Shown piece by piece: positions 8,146 through 16,852 of a stretch of DNA of 62,169 bases; within the stretch, counting starts at the first letter, position 1, and the number at the start of each line of letters is the position of its first letter. The translations under genes and the position numbers were made by a program. The stretch comes from Halobacteriales archaeon QS_5_70_17 (GTDB lineage Archaea > Halobacteriota > Halobacteria > Halobacteriales > Haloarculaceae), in assembly GCA_003021975.1 (NCBI GenBank), contig PXRR01000025.1, forward strand, positions 1-62,169, written 5' to 3'. The notes beneath the pieces are model-generated. The model did no database searches, was not told the origin of the DNA, and saw nothing but the letters and a program-made list of their open reading frames with translations.

Positions 8146-8694
8146 GGTTTCCTCCCCCGTGCGGATGGCCGGCACGTCCGAGCGCACGAGGCACTCCCCA
8201 GTGCGCCCCCGGAGCGCGTGACCGTGGTGCCTGCATCCCGGGTCGGACCCCTGACAGAAATCACCGGCCGATGGAGCCACCTGACGAAAAATTACGGAAT
8301 ACATCGTTGAGAAATATCCTTCCGGCGCGTCCCACGCACCGAGCGACGGGGATTCCGTCCGGATCCGGGGGTCGGAATTTCGACCGCCGGGCCGAGACAC
8401 CGGGACTTCGCATAAACTCTCTGGCTTCGTGTGCAGAGTTGCTGATTTTATATGTAATCACAGTGGAAGGTACGGCACGGCCACCGGTCGGAGCGCGGAC
8501 TGATCCGCGTCCGGAGTCGCCGGTGCGGCCTGCGTCGACGACGGGGACCAAGGGGCAGTCGGCGAGGCGGTCGCGGCCGGGATGGCGGTCCTCGGCGAAC
8601 GCGTCGCCGAGCGGAACGGGTGCGCGGGCGAGCGGACCCGAAATCGTCCGACGGTTCCGGGGCGGGCGCGTTCACTCGTCGACCGCACTCTAGT
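8146..8694. other. Gene-free spacer upstream of the Tat-exported protein gene
   Basis: This 549-base stretch separates two minus-strand genes. It contains AT-rich patches around 8280-8330 and 8420-8465; the minus-strand ATATAAAAT near 8446-8455 could be a TATA element but would give a long leader for the gene starting at 8145. A short coding-like plus-strand stretch near 8535-8625 (GEAVAAGMAVLGERVAE) has no plausible full gene and may be a remnant or chance. I see no RNA gene or mobile element. Confidence 0.4.
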
Positions 8695-9441
8695 CTACTG
8701 CTCGTCCAGCCACGGGTCGAACGCCCGATCCTCGACGGCCGCCAGCAGGTCGGTGGTCGCGTCGGCGTCGAAGCGCAGCGGTCGGCGCCACCACGGACCC
8801 CTCCCCGAGTCGTTCGAGAGGTCGGTCACGAGGCGGTTGGCGTCGGTCCCGGCCGTCGGGTTCGACAGCGGGACCGCCCGCTCGAACAGCCGCGACCGGT
8901 CGGGGTCGCCGTGGATCAACACGCGAGCGTCGAACTCGGAACGCTTCACGTGGGCGTTCGTTCGGAAGGGCGCGCGCTCGGCGTCGGCCATGGCGCGGTA
9001 CTCCTCGCCGGTGACCGCGTCGCGGGCCAGACACATCCCCCCGATCAGGTACGCTCCCCACTCGGGGGCCTGCCAGGGCGCGGGGTCGCCGCGCTGGGTC
9101 AGCGTCGCGTAGAACAGCAGCCAGTCGCCCCCTTCGAGTTCGGACAGCGGCCCGGCCTTGACGGCGTGCTCGTCGCCGTAGGTGTAGCGTTCGCCGCCCG
9201 CCTCGGGGAACTCCGGATCGAAGTGGACCGGTCGGTCGGCGACGCCCGCGACGTCCGTCTCGAGGTCGAGGTCGGCGTACGTGGGGACGGGGTCGTCGGT
9301 CGGTTCGGACTCGGGGATGGGGACGTACTCGAACTCGCCGCCGGGGTAAACGGGGCCGCGAACCCCCGGCTGGTTCGTGTTGGCGGCGACGTTGATCGCC
9401 ACCGCACGCGGCCGGTCGCGCTCCGGGCCGTCCCCGCTCAC
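8695..9441 (-). CDS. Nmad3-like (nucleotide modification associated domain 3) protein
   Basis: The 248-residue soluble protein begins with AVAINVAANTNQPG and continues GPVYPGGEFEYVPIPE, then contains PTYADLDL, HFDPEFP, YTYGDEH and GDWLLFYATL. I recognise this order as the Nmad3 family, proposed from gene context in other organisms to take part in nucleotide or nucleic-acid modification; the activity has not been established. The GTG start at 9441 overlaps the stop of the upstream sugar dehydrogenase gene (GTGA), so the two are translationally coupled. No DNA-modification genes are nearby, so a role with the dehydrogenase is equally possible. Confidence 0.75.
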   Translation of the reverse strand: MSGDGPERDRPRAVAINVAANTNQPGVRGPVYPGGEFEYVPIPESEPTDDPVPTYADLDLETDVAGVADRPVHFDPEFPEAGGERYTYGDEHAVKAGPLSELEGGDWLLFYATLTQRGDPAPWQAPEWGAYLIGGMCLARDAVTGEEYRAMADAERAPFRTNAHVKRSEFDARVLIHGDPDRSRLFERAVPLSNPTAGTDANRLVTDLSNDSGRGPWWRRPLRFDADATTDLLAAVEDRAFDPWLDEQ

Positions 9442-10541
9442 GACGGCACCACCCGCAGCAGGCGGTCGTCCTCGGCGGCGGGTCGGCCGCGCCCGTCGCG
9501 GTTGCTCGTCGTCGCGTAGAGGTGGCCCTCCGGACCGACGAACGTCGTCCGGAGGCGACCGAACGCGTCCTCGAAGAGTCGCTCGTCGGTGACTCCCCCG
9601 TCGCCGAGAGCCGCCCGGTGGAGGTGTGTCCCCGCGAGCGTGCCGAACAGCAGGTCGCCGCTCCAGGCCGCGATCGGGCCGTCGTCGGGGTAGACCGCGA
9701 GGCCGCCCGGAGCGATCGTCGGGGTGTAACTGGCGATCGCGGGGACGAACTCGCCGTCGGCGCCCCGCTCGCGCCCGCGGACCTCCGGCCAGCCGTAGTT
9801 GCCCCCCGCTTCCAGTCGGTTGATCTCGTCGTCCGTGTCCGGGCCGTGTCCGGTGGCGTACAGCCGTCCCCCCTCCGTCGCCAGCCCCTGAGGGTTCCGG
9901 TGACCGTAGGAGAACACCGGCCCGTCGAGGGGGTTCTCCGGGTGGGGGTCGCCGTCGAGGGTCAGCCGGAGCACCTTCCCGTTGAGCGCCGCGGGGTCCT
10001 GCGCGTCCTCGGCCCGGTCGGCGTCGCCCGCGGTCGCGTACAGCGCCCCCTCGTCGGGGGAGACGAACAGCCGTCCGCCGTCGTGGATGCGGCTCCCCGG
10101 AACGCCGTCGAGCAGCGTCTCGGCCCGCCAGCCGTCGGTCGCGTCGTGGCGGCGGATCCGGTTGCGCCGGCCGCCGCCGTCGTAGGTCTGGTAGGTGTAC
10201 GCGACCGTCGGATCGTCGGGGTGGGCGGCGAGGCCGAGCAGGCCCCCTTCCCCGCCCGTCGCGGTGTCGGGGAACTCGGCGACGACCTCCCGGCTGCCGT
10301 CGACGATTCGGACGACCCGACCGGGCCGCTCGGTCAGGTGGAGGACGCCGTCGAGATACGCCGCGCCCCAGGGGACTTCGAGTCCCGTCGCGACGGTCTC
10401 GGCGGTCACGTCGCCGTCGTCCGTAGCGGTCGTGACCGTCTTCGCGGCCTCGTCGCCGTCGGATTCGCCGGCGAGACACCCCGCGCCGGCGCCGAGCGCG
10501 ACCGCCGCGCCGGCGGCGCGGAGGTACGACCGTCTGTGCAT
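9438..10541 (-). CDS. Exported PQQ-dependent sugar dehydrogenase family lipoprotein
   Basis: The 367-residue protein is a six-bladed beta-propeller of the soluble glucose/aldose dehydrogenase (GSDH, YliI-like) family, which oxidises sugars with pyrroloquinoline quinone. The N-terminus has a twin-arginine signal (HRRSYLRAAG) with a lipobox ending at Cys22, so it is probably anchored outside the membrane. Family segments are visible: LEVPWGAAYLDG, GGLLGLAAHPD, NGKVLRLTLDGDPHPENP, YGHRNPQGLA and GGNYGWPEVRG. I chose the ATG at 10541 because it places the signal at the N-terminus; an ORF extension to 10568 adds residues before it. It is first in a coupled pair with the Nmad3-like gene. Haloarchaeal PQQ synthesis is uncertain, so cofactor use is inferred. 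Confidence 0.9.
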   Translation of the reverse strand: MHRRSYLRAAGAAVALGAGAGCLAGESDGDEAAKTVTTATDDGDVTAETVATGLEVPWGAAYLDGVLHLTERPGRVVRIVDGSREVVAEFPDTATGGEGGLLGLAAHPDDPTVAYTYQTYDGGGRRNRIRRHDATDGWRAETLLDGVPGSRIHDGGRLFVSPDEGALYATAGDADRAEDAQDPAALNGKVLRLTLDGDPHPENPLDGPVFSYGHRNPQGLATEGGRLYATGHGPDTDDEINRLEAGGNYGWPEVRGRERGADGEFVPAIASYTPTIAPGGLAVYPDDGPIAAWSGDLLFGTLAGTHLHRAALGDGGVTDERLFEDAFGRLRTTFVGPEGHLYATTSNRDGRGRPAAEDDRLLRVVPS

Positions 10542-10611
10542 GACGCGCTGTCGGCGCCGAACGGCCAAAAGGCCTTCTCGCCGCCCTCGCGCGAGCGGGC
10601 GTTCGCGGCGG

Positions 10612-11538
10612 TCAGTCGTCGTCGGACCGGGCGTGGGACGTCACCGGACCGCCGCGCTCCCGGCCGAACTCGTCGAAGCGGTCGAGGTCCTCGGGCAGGT
10701 CGTAGGGGATCTCCCGCTCGTCGCGCCGGTCGACGTTGGCGTCCTCCAGTGGATTGGCCACGCCCTCGTAGCCGGGCTTGATCGAGATGCTCTTGGCGGG
10801 CGACCCGGCGGCGATGTGGTGGGCGGGGACGTCGGCGCCGACGATGGACTTCGCCGCGACGATGCAGTTCTCCCCCAGTCGGACGCCGGCCCGGACCATC
10901 GAGTCGTAGGTGACTCGGACGTCGTCCTCGATGATCGTGTGGAAGTCGCGCACCTCGGTCTGATCGACGACGTCGTGGTCGTGGCTGTAGACGTGCGCGT
11001 CGTCGGAGATGGAGACCCGGTCGCCGATGGTCAGTTTCCCGCGGTCGTCGAGGTGGACGTCGTCGTGGATGACGGTGTTGTCGCCGACGGTGATGTTGTG
11101 ACCGTACGAGAAGGTGACGTTCTTGAAGATCCGCAGGTTCTCGCCGGCCTCCTCGAAGAGGTGGTCGGCGAGCATCTGCCTGAACCGAAGCGCGAACTCG
11201 ATGTTGTCGGCCATCGGCGTGGCGTCGAACTGCCGCCAGAGCCACTGGAGGTACTTGGACTGGGTGTAGGTCTCCTCGTCTTTCTCGGCGTAGTACTCGC
11301 TCTCCAGCGTGGCGTTGCAGGGGTCGTACCCCTGCAGGCGGACCCGCTCGGCCGGCGAGACGTCTCCGCCGTCCCGCCAGCGCTCGTAGGCCTCGCGGTC
11401 GCCGTAGAGGTCCACCAGGGTCTCCTGGACCACTTCGCAGTTGTCCTCGGGTCCCGACAGCCGCTCGTCGACCTCGGCGATGAACTCCCGCACCCCCTCA
11501 TCGGGCCCCTCCGGGAGCGACACGTGCCGTTTCGTCAT
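10612..11538 (-). CDS. Left-handed beta-helix (hexapeptide repeat) acyltransferase
   Basis: The 308-residue protein has an N-terminal helical region of the maltose/galactoside acetyltransferase type (ESEYYAEKDEETY, ATPMADNIEFALRFRQML) followed from about residue 130 by hexapeptide repeats (NITVGDNTVIHDDVHLDDRG, IGDRVSISDDAHVYSH). The His of AHVYSHDHD is at the position of the catalytic His in this acetyltransferase group. A variable charged C-terminal tail follows SIVGADVPAHHIAAGSPAK. It probably transfers an acetyl or other acyl group from CoA to a sugar or similar hydroxyl. It stands 70 bases downstream of nothing in operon spacing; its start at 11538 is an ATG with its own upstream region. 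Confidence 0.88.
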   Translation of the reverse strand: MTKRHVSLPEGPDEGVREFIAEVDERLSGPEDNCEVVQETLVDLYGDREAYERWRDGGDVSPAERVRLQGYDPCNATLESEYYAEKDEETYTQSKYLQWLWRQFDATPMADNIEFALRFRQMLADHLFEEAGENLRIFKNVTFSYGHNITVGDNTVIHDDVHLDDRGKLTIGDRVSISDDAHVYSHDHDVVDQTEVRDFHTIIEDDVRVTYDSMVRAGVRLGENCIVAAKSIVGADVPAHHIAAGSPAKSISIKPGYEGVANPLEDANVDRRDEREIPYDLPEDLDRFDEFGRERGGPVTSHARSDDD

Positions 11539-11624
11539 GCCGACTCGTTTCGCCGCAGGCGGGATAGGAGTTTCGCGTCCGGGCGTTTTCTGCGGGAAGC
11601 GACGCCGACAGGGTGCGTCGTCGC

Positions 11625-12551
11625 TCAGATCCGGCCCCGCAGGACGCCGCCCTGTTCCGGGCGCTCGTTCGAGAAGTTACAGACGAACGCCGTCTCCGGA
11701 TCGGTCGGGTCGAAGACGACCTCCGACGGGAACGACAGCCGCCCGCCGGCGAGCACCGTCCGGAGCTTCCCGTCGACCAGCCGCACGACGCGGTTCTGGG
11801 CGTTGAGGGCGACGTACGGTCCCGCCCCGCGGGACGTGATCCCGTCCGCACCGGCGACGTCGGGGCCCTCGGCGTACGTCTCGGGGTCGCCGGCGCCGCC
11901 GTCGCACTCCACCGGGAATCGGACGATCCGTCCCTTCCCGTCGGTGACGCGCGTGACCGTCACGAACACGTGGCCGCGAACGGCGTCACCGCCGTTCGCG
12001 CCGAAACTGGGGGTGTCGAGCAGGTCGTCGTCGGCCCAGACCGACGGCTCGAACCCGTTCAACGGGACCTCGTAGACCGTCCCGCCCAGCGATTCGGTGA
12101 CGAGGAGACGGGACCCGTCCGCGTAGAGGTCGTTCACGAAGCCGTCGCCGTCCGGAAAGAGCGTGGCCAGCGCCTCCGGTTCGGCGCCGTCCGCTCGGAG
12201 GTCGAGCGCGTAGACGCCGCCGCTCTCGCCGTTGACGGCGGTGTACAGGACGCCGTCGTCGACGAGGACGCCGGCCACGCCACCGGGGTACTCCGCCACC
12301 TGCTCCGTGCGGTCGACGTCGAGCCCCGTCTCGCCGGTGCGGTCCGCGGGGAGGCGGCGGACGCTCCCGCCGGTGATACCGACGTAGAGATCGCCGTTCC
12401 AGTCGAGTGCGAGGTTCTCCGGGACCGGATCGGTGATCGAGACGACCTCGTGGAGGTGGTCTGCCGACGCGATGCCGGCGCTGGCACCGGCGAACGCCGC
12501 GGTCGCACCCAGTGCCGTCGTCCGCAGGAACCGGCGTCGGTTCTGTGGCAT
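11625..12551 (-). CDS. Tat-exported SMP-30/NHL-type beta-propeller protein
   Basis: The 308-residue protein starts with a twin-arginine signal (RRRFLRTTALG at residues 5-15) and a cleavable hydrophobic stretch ending near ASAD (about residue 31). The mature protein consists of repeating four-strand blades (NLALDWNGDLYVGITGG, GVLVDDGVLYTAVNG, GFVNDLYADGSRLLVTES) like SMP-30/gluconolactonase or ScyD/ScyE propellers. It probably binds or hydrolyses a sugar lactone outside the cell, which would fit the nearby exported sugar dehydrogenase, but the metal-binding residues are not clear enough to claim activity. It is divergent from the aldo/keto reductase gene. Confidence 0.85.
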   Translation of the reverse strand: MPQNRRRFLRTTALGATAAFAGASAGIASADHLHEVVSITDPVPENLALDWNGDLYVGITGGSVRRLPADRTGETGLDVDRTEQVAEYPGGVAGVLVDDGVLYTAVNGESGGVYALDLRADGAEPEALATLFPDGDGFVNDLYADGSRLLVTESLGGTVYEVPLNGFEPSVWADDDLLDTPSFGANGGDAVRGHVFVTVTRVTDGKGRIVRFPVECDGGAGDPETYAEGPDVAGADGITSRGAGPYVALNAQNRVVRLVDGKLRTVLAGGRLSFPSEVVFDPTDPETAFVCNFSNERPEQGGVLRGRI

Positions 12552-12708
12552 GCCACACTAAACACCGCGGAGACGTTACGGGTTCAGGAGCCGGAAACGC
12601 CGTTCGGGGCCCGAACGCGTATACGTCACAACAGTAACTACCTCTCCGGGCGGTCGTCGTCCGGCGACAACCGGGTCCGATAAGTGTCCCTGCGCGTAAA
12701 GTTGAGGT

Positions 12709-13761
12709 ATGCACTACCGCACGCTCGGCGACAGCGGCGTCGAGGTCAGCGAGGTCGGGTTCGGCGCGTGGGTCGTCGGCACCGACTGGTGGGGGGATCG
12801 AAGCGAGGAGCAGGCCGTCGAGATGGTCCGCCACGCGCTCGATCGGGGGATCACCTTCTTCGACACGGGCGACGTCTACGGTCACGGCCGCTCGGAGGAG
12901 ATCGTCGGCGAGGCGCTCGCCGACGTCCGCGACGAGGTGACTCTCGGAACGAAGATCGGCTACGACTTCTACAACAACCCGCAGGCCGGTCACGGGGAGC
13001 TCCCCAAGGGGATGCGCCCCGACTACCTCCGGACTGCCTTCGAGCGGTCGCTCGACCGCCTCGATACGGACTACGTCGACCTCCTGCAGCTGCACAACGC
13101 CAACGTCGACGAGGTCGACGCCGCCGTGCTCGACCTGCTCGACGAACTCCAAGAGGAGGGCAAAGCCGACGCCGTGGGCTGGGCACTCGGCCCCTCGATC
13201 GGCTGGTTGGCCGACGGGGACGCCGCCGTCGAGCACGACTTCGACGCCGTCCAGACGGTGTTCAACGTCCTCGAGCGGACGCCCGGCGAGCACTTCGTCG
13301 AGACGATCCGGGAGGCCGACGCCGACACCAGCCTCGTCGCGCGAGTCCCCCACTCCTCGGGGCTGCTCAACGAGCAGGTCACCCCTGAAACCGAACTCGG
13401 GGAGGGGGACCACCGCGCCTACCGCCCCGACGAGTGGTACGAGACCGGCTGGGAGAAGGTCGAGGCGCTGCGCTTCCTCGAGCGCGACGGCCAGCGGACG
13501 ATGGGGCAGGCCGCGATCCAGTGGCTGCTCGCCCACGACGAGGTCGCGAGCGTCACGCCCACCTTCCGCACTACCGAGGACATCGACGAGTGGGCGGCCG
13601 CGACAGAGACGCCGCCGCTCTCCCCGGCGGAGGTCGAGCGCGTCGAGGAACTGGCCGCCGACAACTTCGGCGTCGACCGCGACGACGGGATGGACGCACT
13701 GCGGTCGTCGGTCGGCGGCGACGACCTCGAGGACGTCGACAAGCAGTCCGCCGGCCGCTGA
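12709..13761 (+). CDS. Aldo/keto reductase
   Basis: The 350-residue protein is a (beta/alpha)8 NADPH-dependent oxidoreductase of the AKR superfamily. The catalytic tetrad is visible: Asp and Tyr in FFDTGDVYGHGRSEE, Lys in LGTKIGYD and His in LLQLHN. The first strand MHYRTLGDSGVEVSEVGFGAW is typical. The C-terminal part has AIQWLLAHDEVASVTPTFR, equivalent to the cofactor-binding region. The acidic tail ends DLEDVDKQSAG. It is a single-gene unit with the ATG at 12709; a GATAAG-like element about 30 bases upstream may be the promoter. Substrate not predictable. Confidence 0.93.
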   Translation: MHYRTLGDSGVEVSEVGFGAWVVGTDWWGDRSEEQAVEMVRHALDRGITFFDTGDVYGHGRSEEIVGEALADVRDEVTLGTKIGYDFYNNPQAGHGELPKGMRPDYLRTAFERSLDRLDTDYVDLLQLHNANVDEVDAAVLDLLDELQEEGKADAVGWALGPSIGWLADGDAAVEHDFDAVQTVFNVLERTPGEHFVETIREADADTSLVARVPHSSGLLNEQVTPETELGEGDHRAYRPDEWYETGWEKVEALRFLERDGQRTMGQAAIQWLLAHDEVASVTPTFRTTEDIDEWAAATETPPLSPAEVERVEELAADNFGVDRDDGMDALRSSVGGDDLEDVDKQSAGR

Positions 13762-14164
13762 CCGACGCGGCCCAACGGTATCGGCCCTCGCTCGACACCG
13801 GAACGCCGCTTCCCGACGTCGCCTCTCTCGCTCCGTGACGCCCGCCCGCGGCCGGAATATCGACCCGTCGCTCCGCCGACTGTCCGCGCACGGGGCGACG
13901 GCGCGTCCCCTCGGACGCCGAGTGGGAACGGACGGTCGGTCTGCGGGGCACCGACGCCAACGACCGGGACGACGACCCGGAGGCGGTCGGCCGGGCTCGC
14001 GGGGGTCTTCGGCGACGGCCGCGACCGAGGTCGCCCGGCCGACCGATCCGGCGCTGTGTGCCGGGACCGAGGCCGCCGTCGAGTAACCGACCGACCGCGA
14101 CCCGCGCTTCGGATCGCCCGACCGAGGGTACCCTTTTTTACTGCGGCCGCCAGATAGAACGGCC
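13762..14164. other. Gene-free spacer, possibly with a decayed coding remnant
   Basis: No intact gene is supported in this 403-base region. Two short stretches on the plus strand have haloarchaeal coding character in different frames: EWERTVGLRGTDANDRDDD near 13920-13985 and ARPTDPALCAGTEAAVE ending in a TAA near 14086. They may be parts of a decayed gene or chance. A T-run (CCTTTTTTA, about 14132-14140) just before the ATG at 14165 may be promoter or terminator sequence. Confidence 0.3.
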
Positions 14165-14848
14165 ATGAAGTTCGTCATCGTCGGCTACGGCCGGGTCGGC
14201 ATCCGGACCGTCGAGATCCTCGACTCCGAGGGCCACGACATCGAGATCGTCGACAACGATCCCGAGAAGATCGAGCGCGCGGAGTCGGAGGGGTACACGG
14301 CCCACCTGGGGGAGGGCGACGACGAGGACGTACTCAGGGAGGCGGGCGTCGCGGAGGCCGACGCGCTGGGCGGCCTCACGGGCGACCTGAACGTCAACCT
14401 CGGCGCCTGCGTCATCGGGGACGTCCACGGCTGCCGGACGGTGATGCGCATCGACGACGACTACCACGCCGACATCTACGAGAAGTACGCCGCGGAGGTC
14501 GACGAGGTGATCTACCCCGAGCGGCTCGGCGCCGCGGGCGCGAAGACGGCGCTTCTGGGCGGGGACTTCGAGGTGCTGGGCGAACTCACCGCCAGCCTCT
14601 CGGCGGTCAGCGTCCGCGTCGGCGAGGACTCGGAGGTCCTCGGGAAGCGAGTCGTCGAACTCGACCTGCCCGAGGGAGCGCTCGTCTACGCCCACGGTCG
14701 CGCTCACGAACCGATGACGATCCCGCTGCCCCAGACCGAGATCGAGACCGGCGACGAGATCGCGTTCATCGCCCGGCCGGAACTCGTCGAATCGATCCGC
14801 GAGCGCCTGCGCGGGTCGAGCGAGCCCCCGGACGAGGCTGCCGCCTGA
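14165..14848 (+). CDS. Stand-alone RCK (TrkA-N/TrkA-C) regulatory protein
   Basis: The 227-residue protein begins with a Rossmann NAD(H)-binding motif (VIVGYGRVGIRT, residues 4-15) with the acidic DND near residue 37 that binds ribose hydroxyls, followed by a TrkA-C domain (from about residue 140) ending with DEIAFIARPELVESI. Such RCK proteins gate K+ channels or transporters. No membrane partner is adjacent, so it must act on a transporter encoded elsewhere. It is a paralogue of the protein at 45014-45688: both share DEVIYPERLGA, a motif I do not see in the antiporter's RCK tail at 31607. Confidence 0.9.
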   Translation: MKFVIVGYGRVGIRTVEILDSEGHDIEIVDNDPEKIERAESEGYTAHLGEGDDEDVLREAGVAEADALGGLTGDLNVNLGACVIGDVHGCRTVMRIDDDYHADIYEKYAAEVDEVIYPERLGAAGAKTALLGGDFEVLGELTASLSAVSVRVGEDSEVLGKRVVELDLPEGALVYAHGRAHEPMTIPLPQTEIETGDEIAFIARPELVESIRERLRGSSEPPDEAAA

Positions 14849-15130
14849 CGACCGGTCCGCGGACCGGATCCGCCCCGCCGCTCCCGGAGTCGGTCCGTCT
14901 CCCGCGGGCGGCGAGCCGGAAACTCCCGACTGTAGCCGACTGAAGGACGGAAAACGCCGGGCGCGCGGTGGGGAGGATGGGGACGAGACCGCAGCGCGCG
15001 CCCGAGTGAGGCATACGCCGGTTGTGACTTAAATCCGCGTCAGACGCGCGTATGTCGCCGCTCGCGTCCCGGCGCGCTCGGCGGCGGTGTCTCCCGAGAA
15101 CATATACCGTTCGGACCGCTCACCCGTCCT

Positions 15131-16003
15131 ATGGACGGAATCGGCGTTCCACTCGTGACTCCGTTCGACGAACAGGGCGCCCTCGACGAGAAGGCGTTGC
15201 GCGAACTCGTCGACTGGCTCGAGGACCGTGGGATCGACTTCCTGGTCCCGTGTGGCTCGACCGGCGAGGCGACGCTGATGACTCCCGACGAGCGCGCGCG
15301 GGTCGTCGCAACCGTCGCGGACGCGGCCTCGGTTCCGGTTCTCGCGGGGACGGGAACCGCGGGTCTGCGGCCGACCCTCGAACTGACCGAGCACGCCGCC
15401 GCCGACGGCGCCGACGCGGCGCTCGCGGTCGCTCCCTACTACTACCCCCACGGCCAGGCCACCTTCGAGGCGTACTACCGGGACCTGGCCGACGAGAGCC
15501 CGCTGCCGGTCTACCTCTACACCATCCCGCAGTTCACCGGCGGCGCGCTCGACCCCGAGACCGTCGGACGGCTGGCCGACCACGACAACGTCCGCGGGAT
15601 GAAGGACTCGAGCGGCGACGTCGAGTGGTTCCAGCGCGCCCGCCGGCGGACCGCCGACGATGAGTTCGACCTCGTGACCGGCGCCGGGGCGGTTCTCGCC
15701 GCGACGCTGAACGCCGGCGGCGACGGGGGGATCCTCGCACTGGCGAACATCGCCCCCGAGGTCGCCGTCGAGATCTACCGCCGCCACCGCGAGGGCGCCC
15801 ACGAGAGCGCACAGGAGCTGTTGGCCGCGTCGATCGAACTCATCCGCTCGGTCACGTCGGTCCACGGCGTCTCGGGGCTGAAAGCGGCGATGCGCGACCG
15901 CGGCGCGCCCGCCGGCTACGCCCGACGGCCGTTCGGCCGGGTCGAGGACGCCGCCCGCGAGGAGATCGCCGGCCACCTCGACAGCGTGCTCGGCCGCCTC
16001 TAG
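15131..16003 (+). CDS. Dihydrodipicolinate synthase/N-acetylneuraminate lyase family aldolase
   Basis: The 290-residue protein is a class I, Schiff-base aldolase of the DapA family. The opening GIGVPLVTPFDEQGALD, the substrate loop PCGSTGEATLMT, Tyr130 (in YLYTIPQ) and the Schiff-base Lys158 (in RGMKDSSGD) are all in the family positions. In haloarchaea, DapA-family proteins include lysine-pathway enzymes and 2-keto-3-deoxy sugar-acid aldolases; the lack of other lysine genes around it favours a catabolic aldolase, but this is inference. The stop overlaps that of the convergent regulator gene by four bases. Confidence 0.88.
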   Translation: MDGIGVPLVTPFDEQGALDEKALRELVDWLEDRGIDFLVPCGSTGEATLMTPDERARVVATVADAASVPVLAGTGTAGLRPTLELTEHAAADGADAALAVAPYYYPHGQATFEAYYRDLADESPLPVYLYTIPQFTGGALDPETVGRLADHDNVRGMKDSSGDVEWFQRARRRTADDEFDLVTGAGAVLAATLNAGGDGGILALANIAPEVAVEIYRRHREGAHESAQELLAASIELIRSVTSVHGVSGLKAAMRDRGAPAGYARRPFGRVEDAAREEIAGHLDSVLGRL

Positions 16004-16695
16004 AGGTCGGGCGCGGGCGTCGCCCGCGTCGCCGTCGCCTTGGTCGTCGCAACGACCCGCGTTTCGGCGGCCAGCGAGAGGCGATCGACGCTGTCGACCG
16101 TCAGCAGCGCCGCGAGCAGTGTCTCGCTCCCCACGTCGACGGCGACGCGCGCGACCGCCGTCCCTCGATCGACCTCCGCGATGGTCCCGGAGAAGCGGTT
16201 GCGCGCGCTCGTCCCCTCGCCGGGCGGCGCCTCGTCGGGGGGGTGGAGCGTGACGGCGTCGGCCCGGAGAGTGACCTGGACCGCTCCGGCGTCCTCGTCC
16301 TCCGGGGCGAGCGCCCGGACCCGACCGGCGGGCGTCTCGACGACCGCGAGTTCCCCCTCGCGGTCGATCACCTCGCCGTCGAGGACCGTCTCCTCGACGG
16401 CCGCGGTGCCGGAGAAGGCGCTCGTGAGCCGGTCGAACCGGGCGAGCAGCGCGGCGGCCTCACCAGTCAGGCGGCTCCCCCCGCCGCCGGCCCCGCCGCG
16501 GCGGCGCTCCACGAGGTCGCCGAAGGCGGCCTCGAGATCGACCAGCCGCTCGTGGGAGCGGGCGTACGACCGCCCGAGGTCGGCGGCGGCGGCGTTGAGC
16601 GACCCGGTCTCGTCGATCGCTCGCAGCAGCGCCGCGTCGTCCGCGCCGAAGGTCACTCCGTCCTCGCGCAGGCGGGCGTCGAACCCCGGATCCAT
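16000..16695 (-). CDS. ModE-type HTH regulator with TOBE domains
   Basis: The 231-residue protein has an N-terminal winged helix of the LysR/ModE kind (ALLRAIDETGSLNAAAADLG, then SYARSHERLVDLEAAFGDL, residues about 22-65) and two C-terminal TOBE-like segments (about 100-165 and 165-225: NRFSGTIAEVDRGTAVARV and VDVGSETLLAALLT). TOBE domains of this type bind molybdate or tungstate, so it is likely a molybdate-responsive repressor/activator. It is divergent from a MOT1-type transporter gene (start 16853), the natural target, with 157 bases between the starts. Confidence 0.85.
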   Translation of the reverse strand: MDPGFDARLREDGVTFGADDAALLRAIDETGSLNAAAADLGRSYARSHERLVDLEAAFGDLVERRRGGAGGGGSRLTGEAAALLARFDRLTSAFSGTAAVEETVLDGEVIDREGELAVVETPAGRVRALAPEDEDAGAVQVTLRADAVTLHPPDEAPPGEGTSARNRFSGTIAEVDRGTAVARVAVDVGSETLLAALLTVDSVDRLSLAAETRVVATTKATATRATPAPDL

Positions 16696-16852
16696 ACCCC
16701 GTCTGGGCGAGGGGCGGACTAAAATCCCGCCGTCGGGCCGGCGCTGCGCGGTTCGCCGGAGCGGGAAACCGGAATCGGTTACAGGGCCGCGAGCGGGTAG
16801 CCGCTCCGAGTTACCGGCAAGGCGTATCAGTGCGGGCGGGATAGTCGTTCCC

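Noticed and set aside
8695-10479. 594-codon minus-strand ORF joining the sugar dehydrogenase and Nmad3 regions
   Set aside because: Its N-terminal two thirds are arginine-rich shadow of the dehydrogenase; only the C-terminal part is the real Nmad3-like frame, which begins at the GTG at 9441.
13835-14086. 83-codon plus-strand ORF as an intact gene
   Set aside because: Only its last 20 residues look coding and the rest is Arg/Gly-rich; it is listed as a possible remnant in the spacer instead.
11986-14178. 730-codon minus-strand ORF
   Set aside because: It overlaps the beta-propeller and the aldo/keto reductase genes in the wrong frames, with shadow composition throughout.
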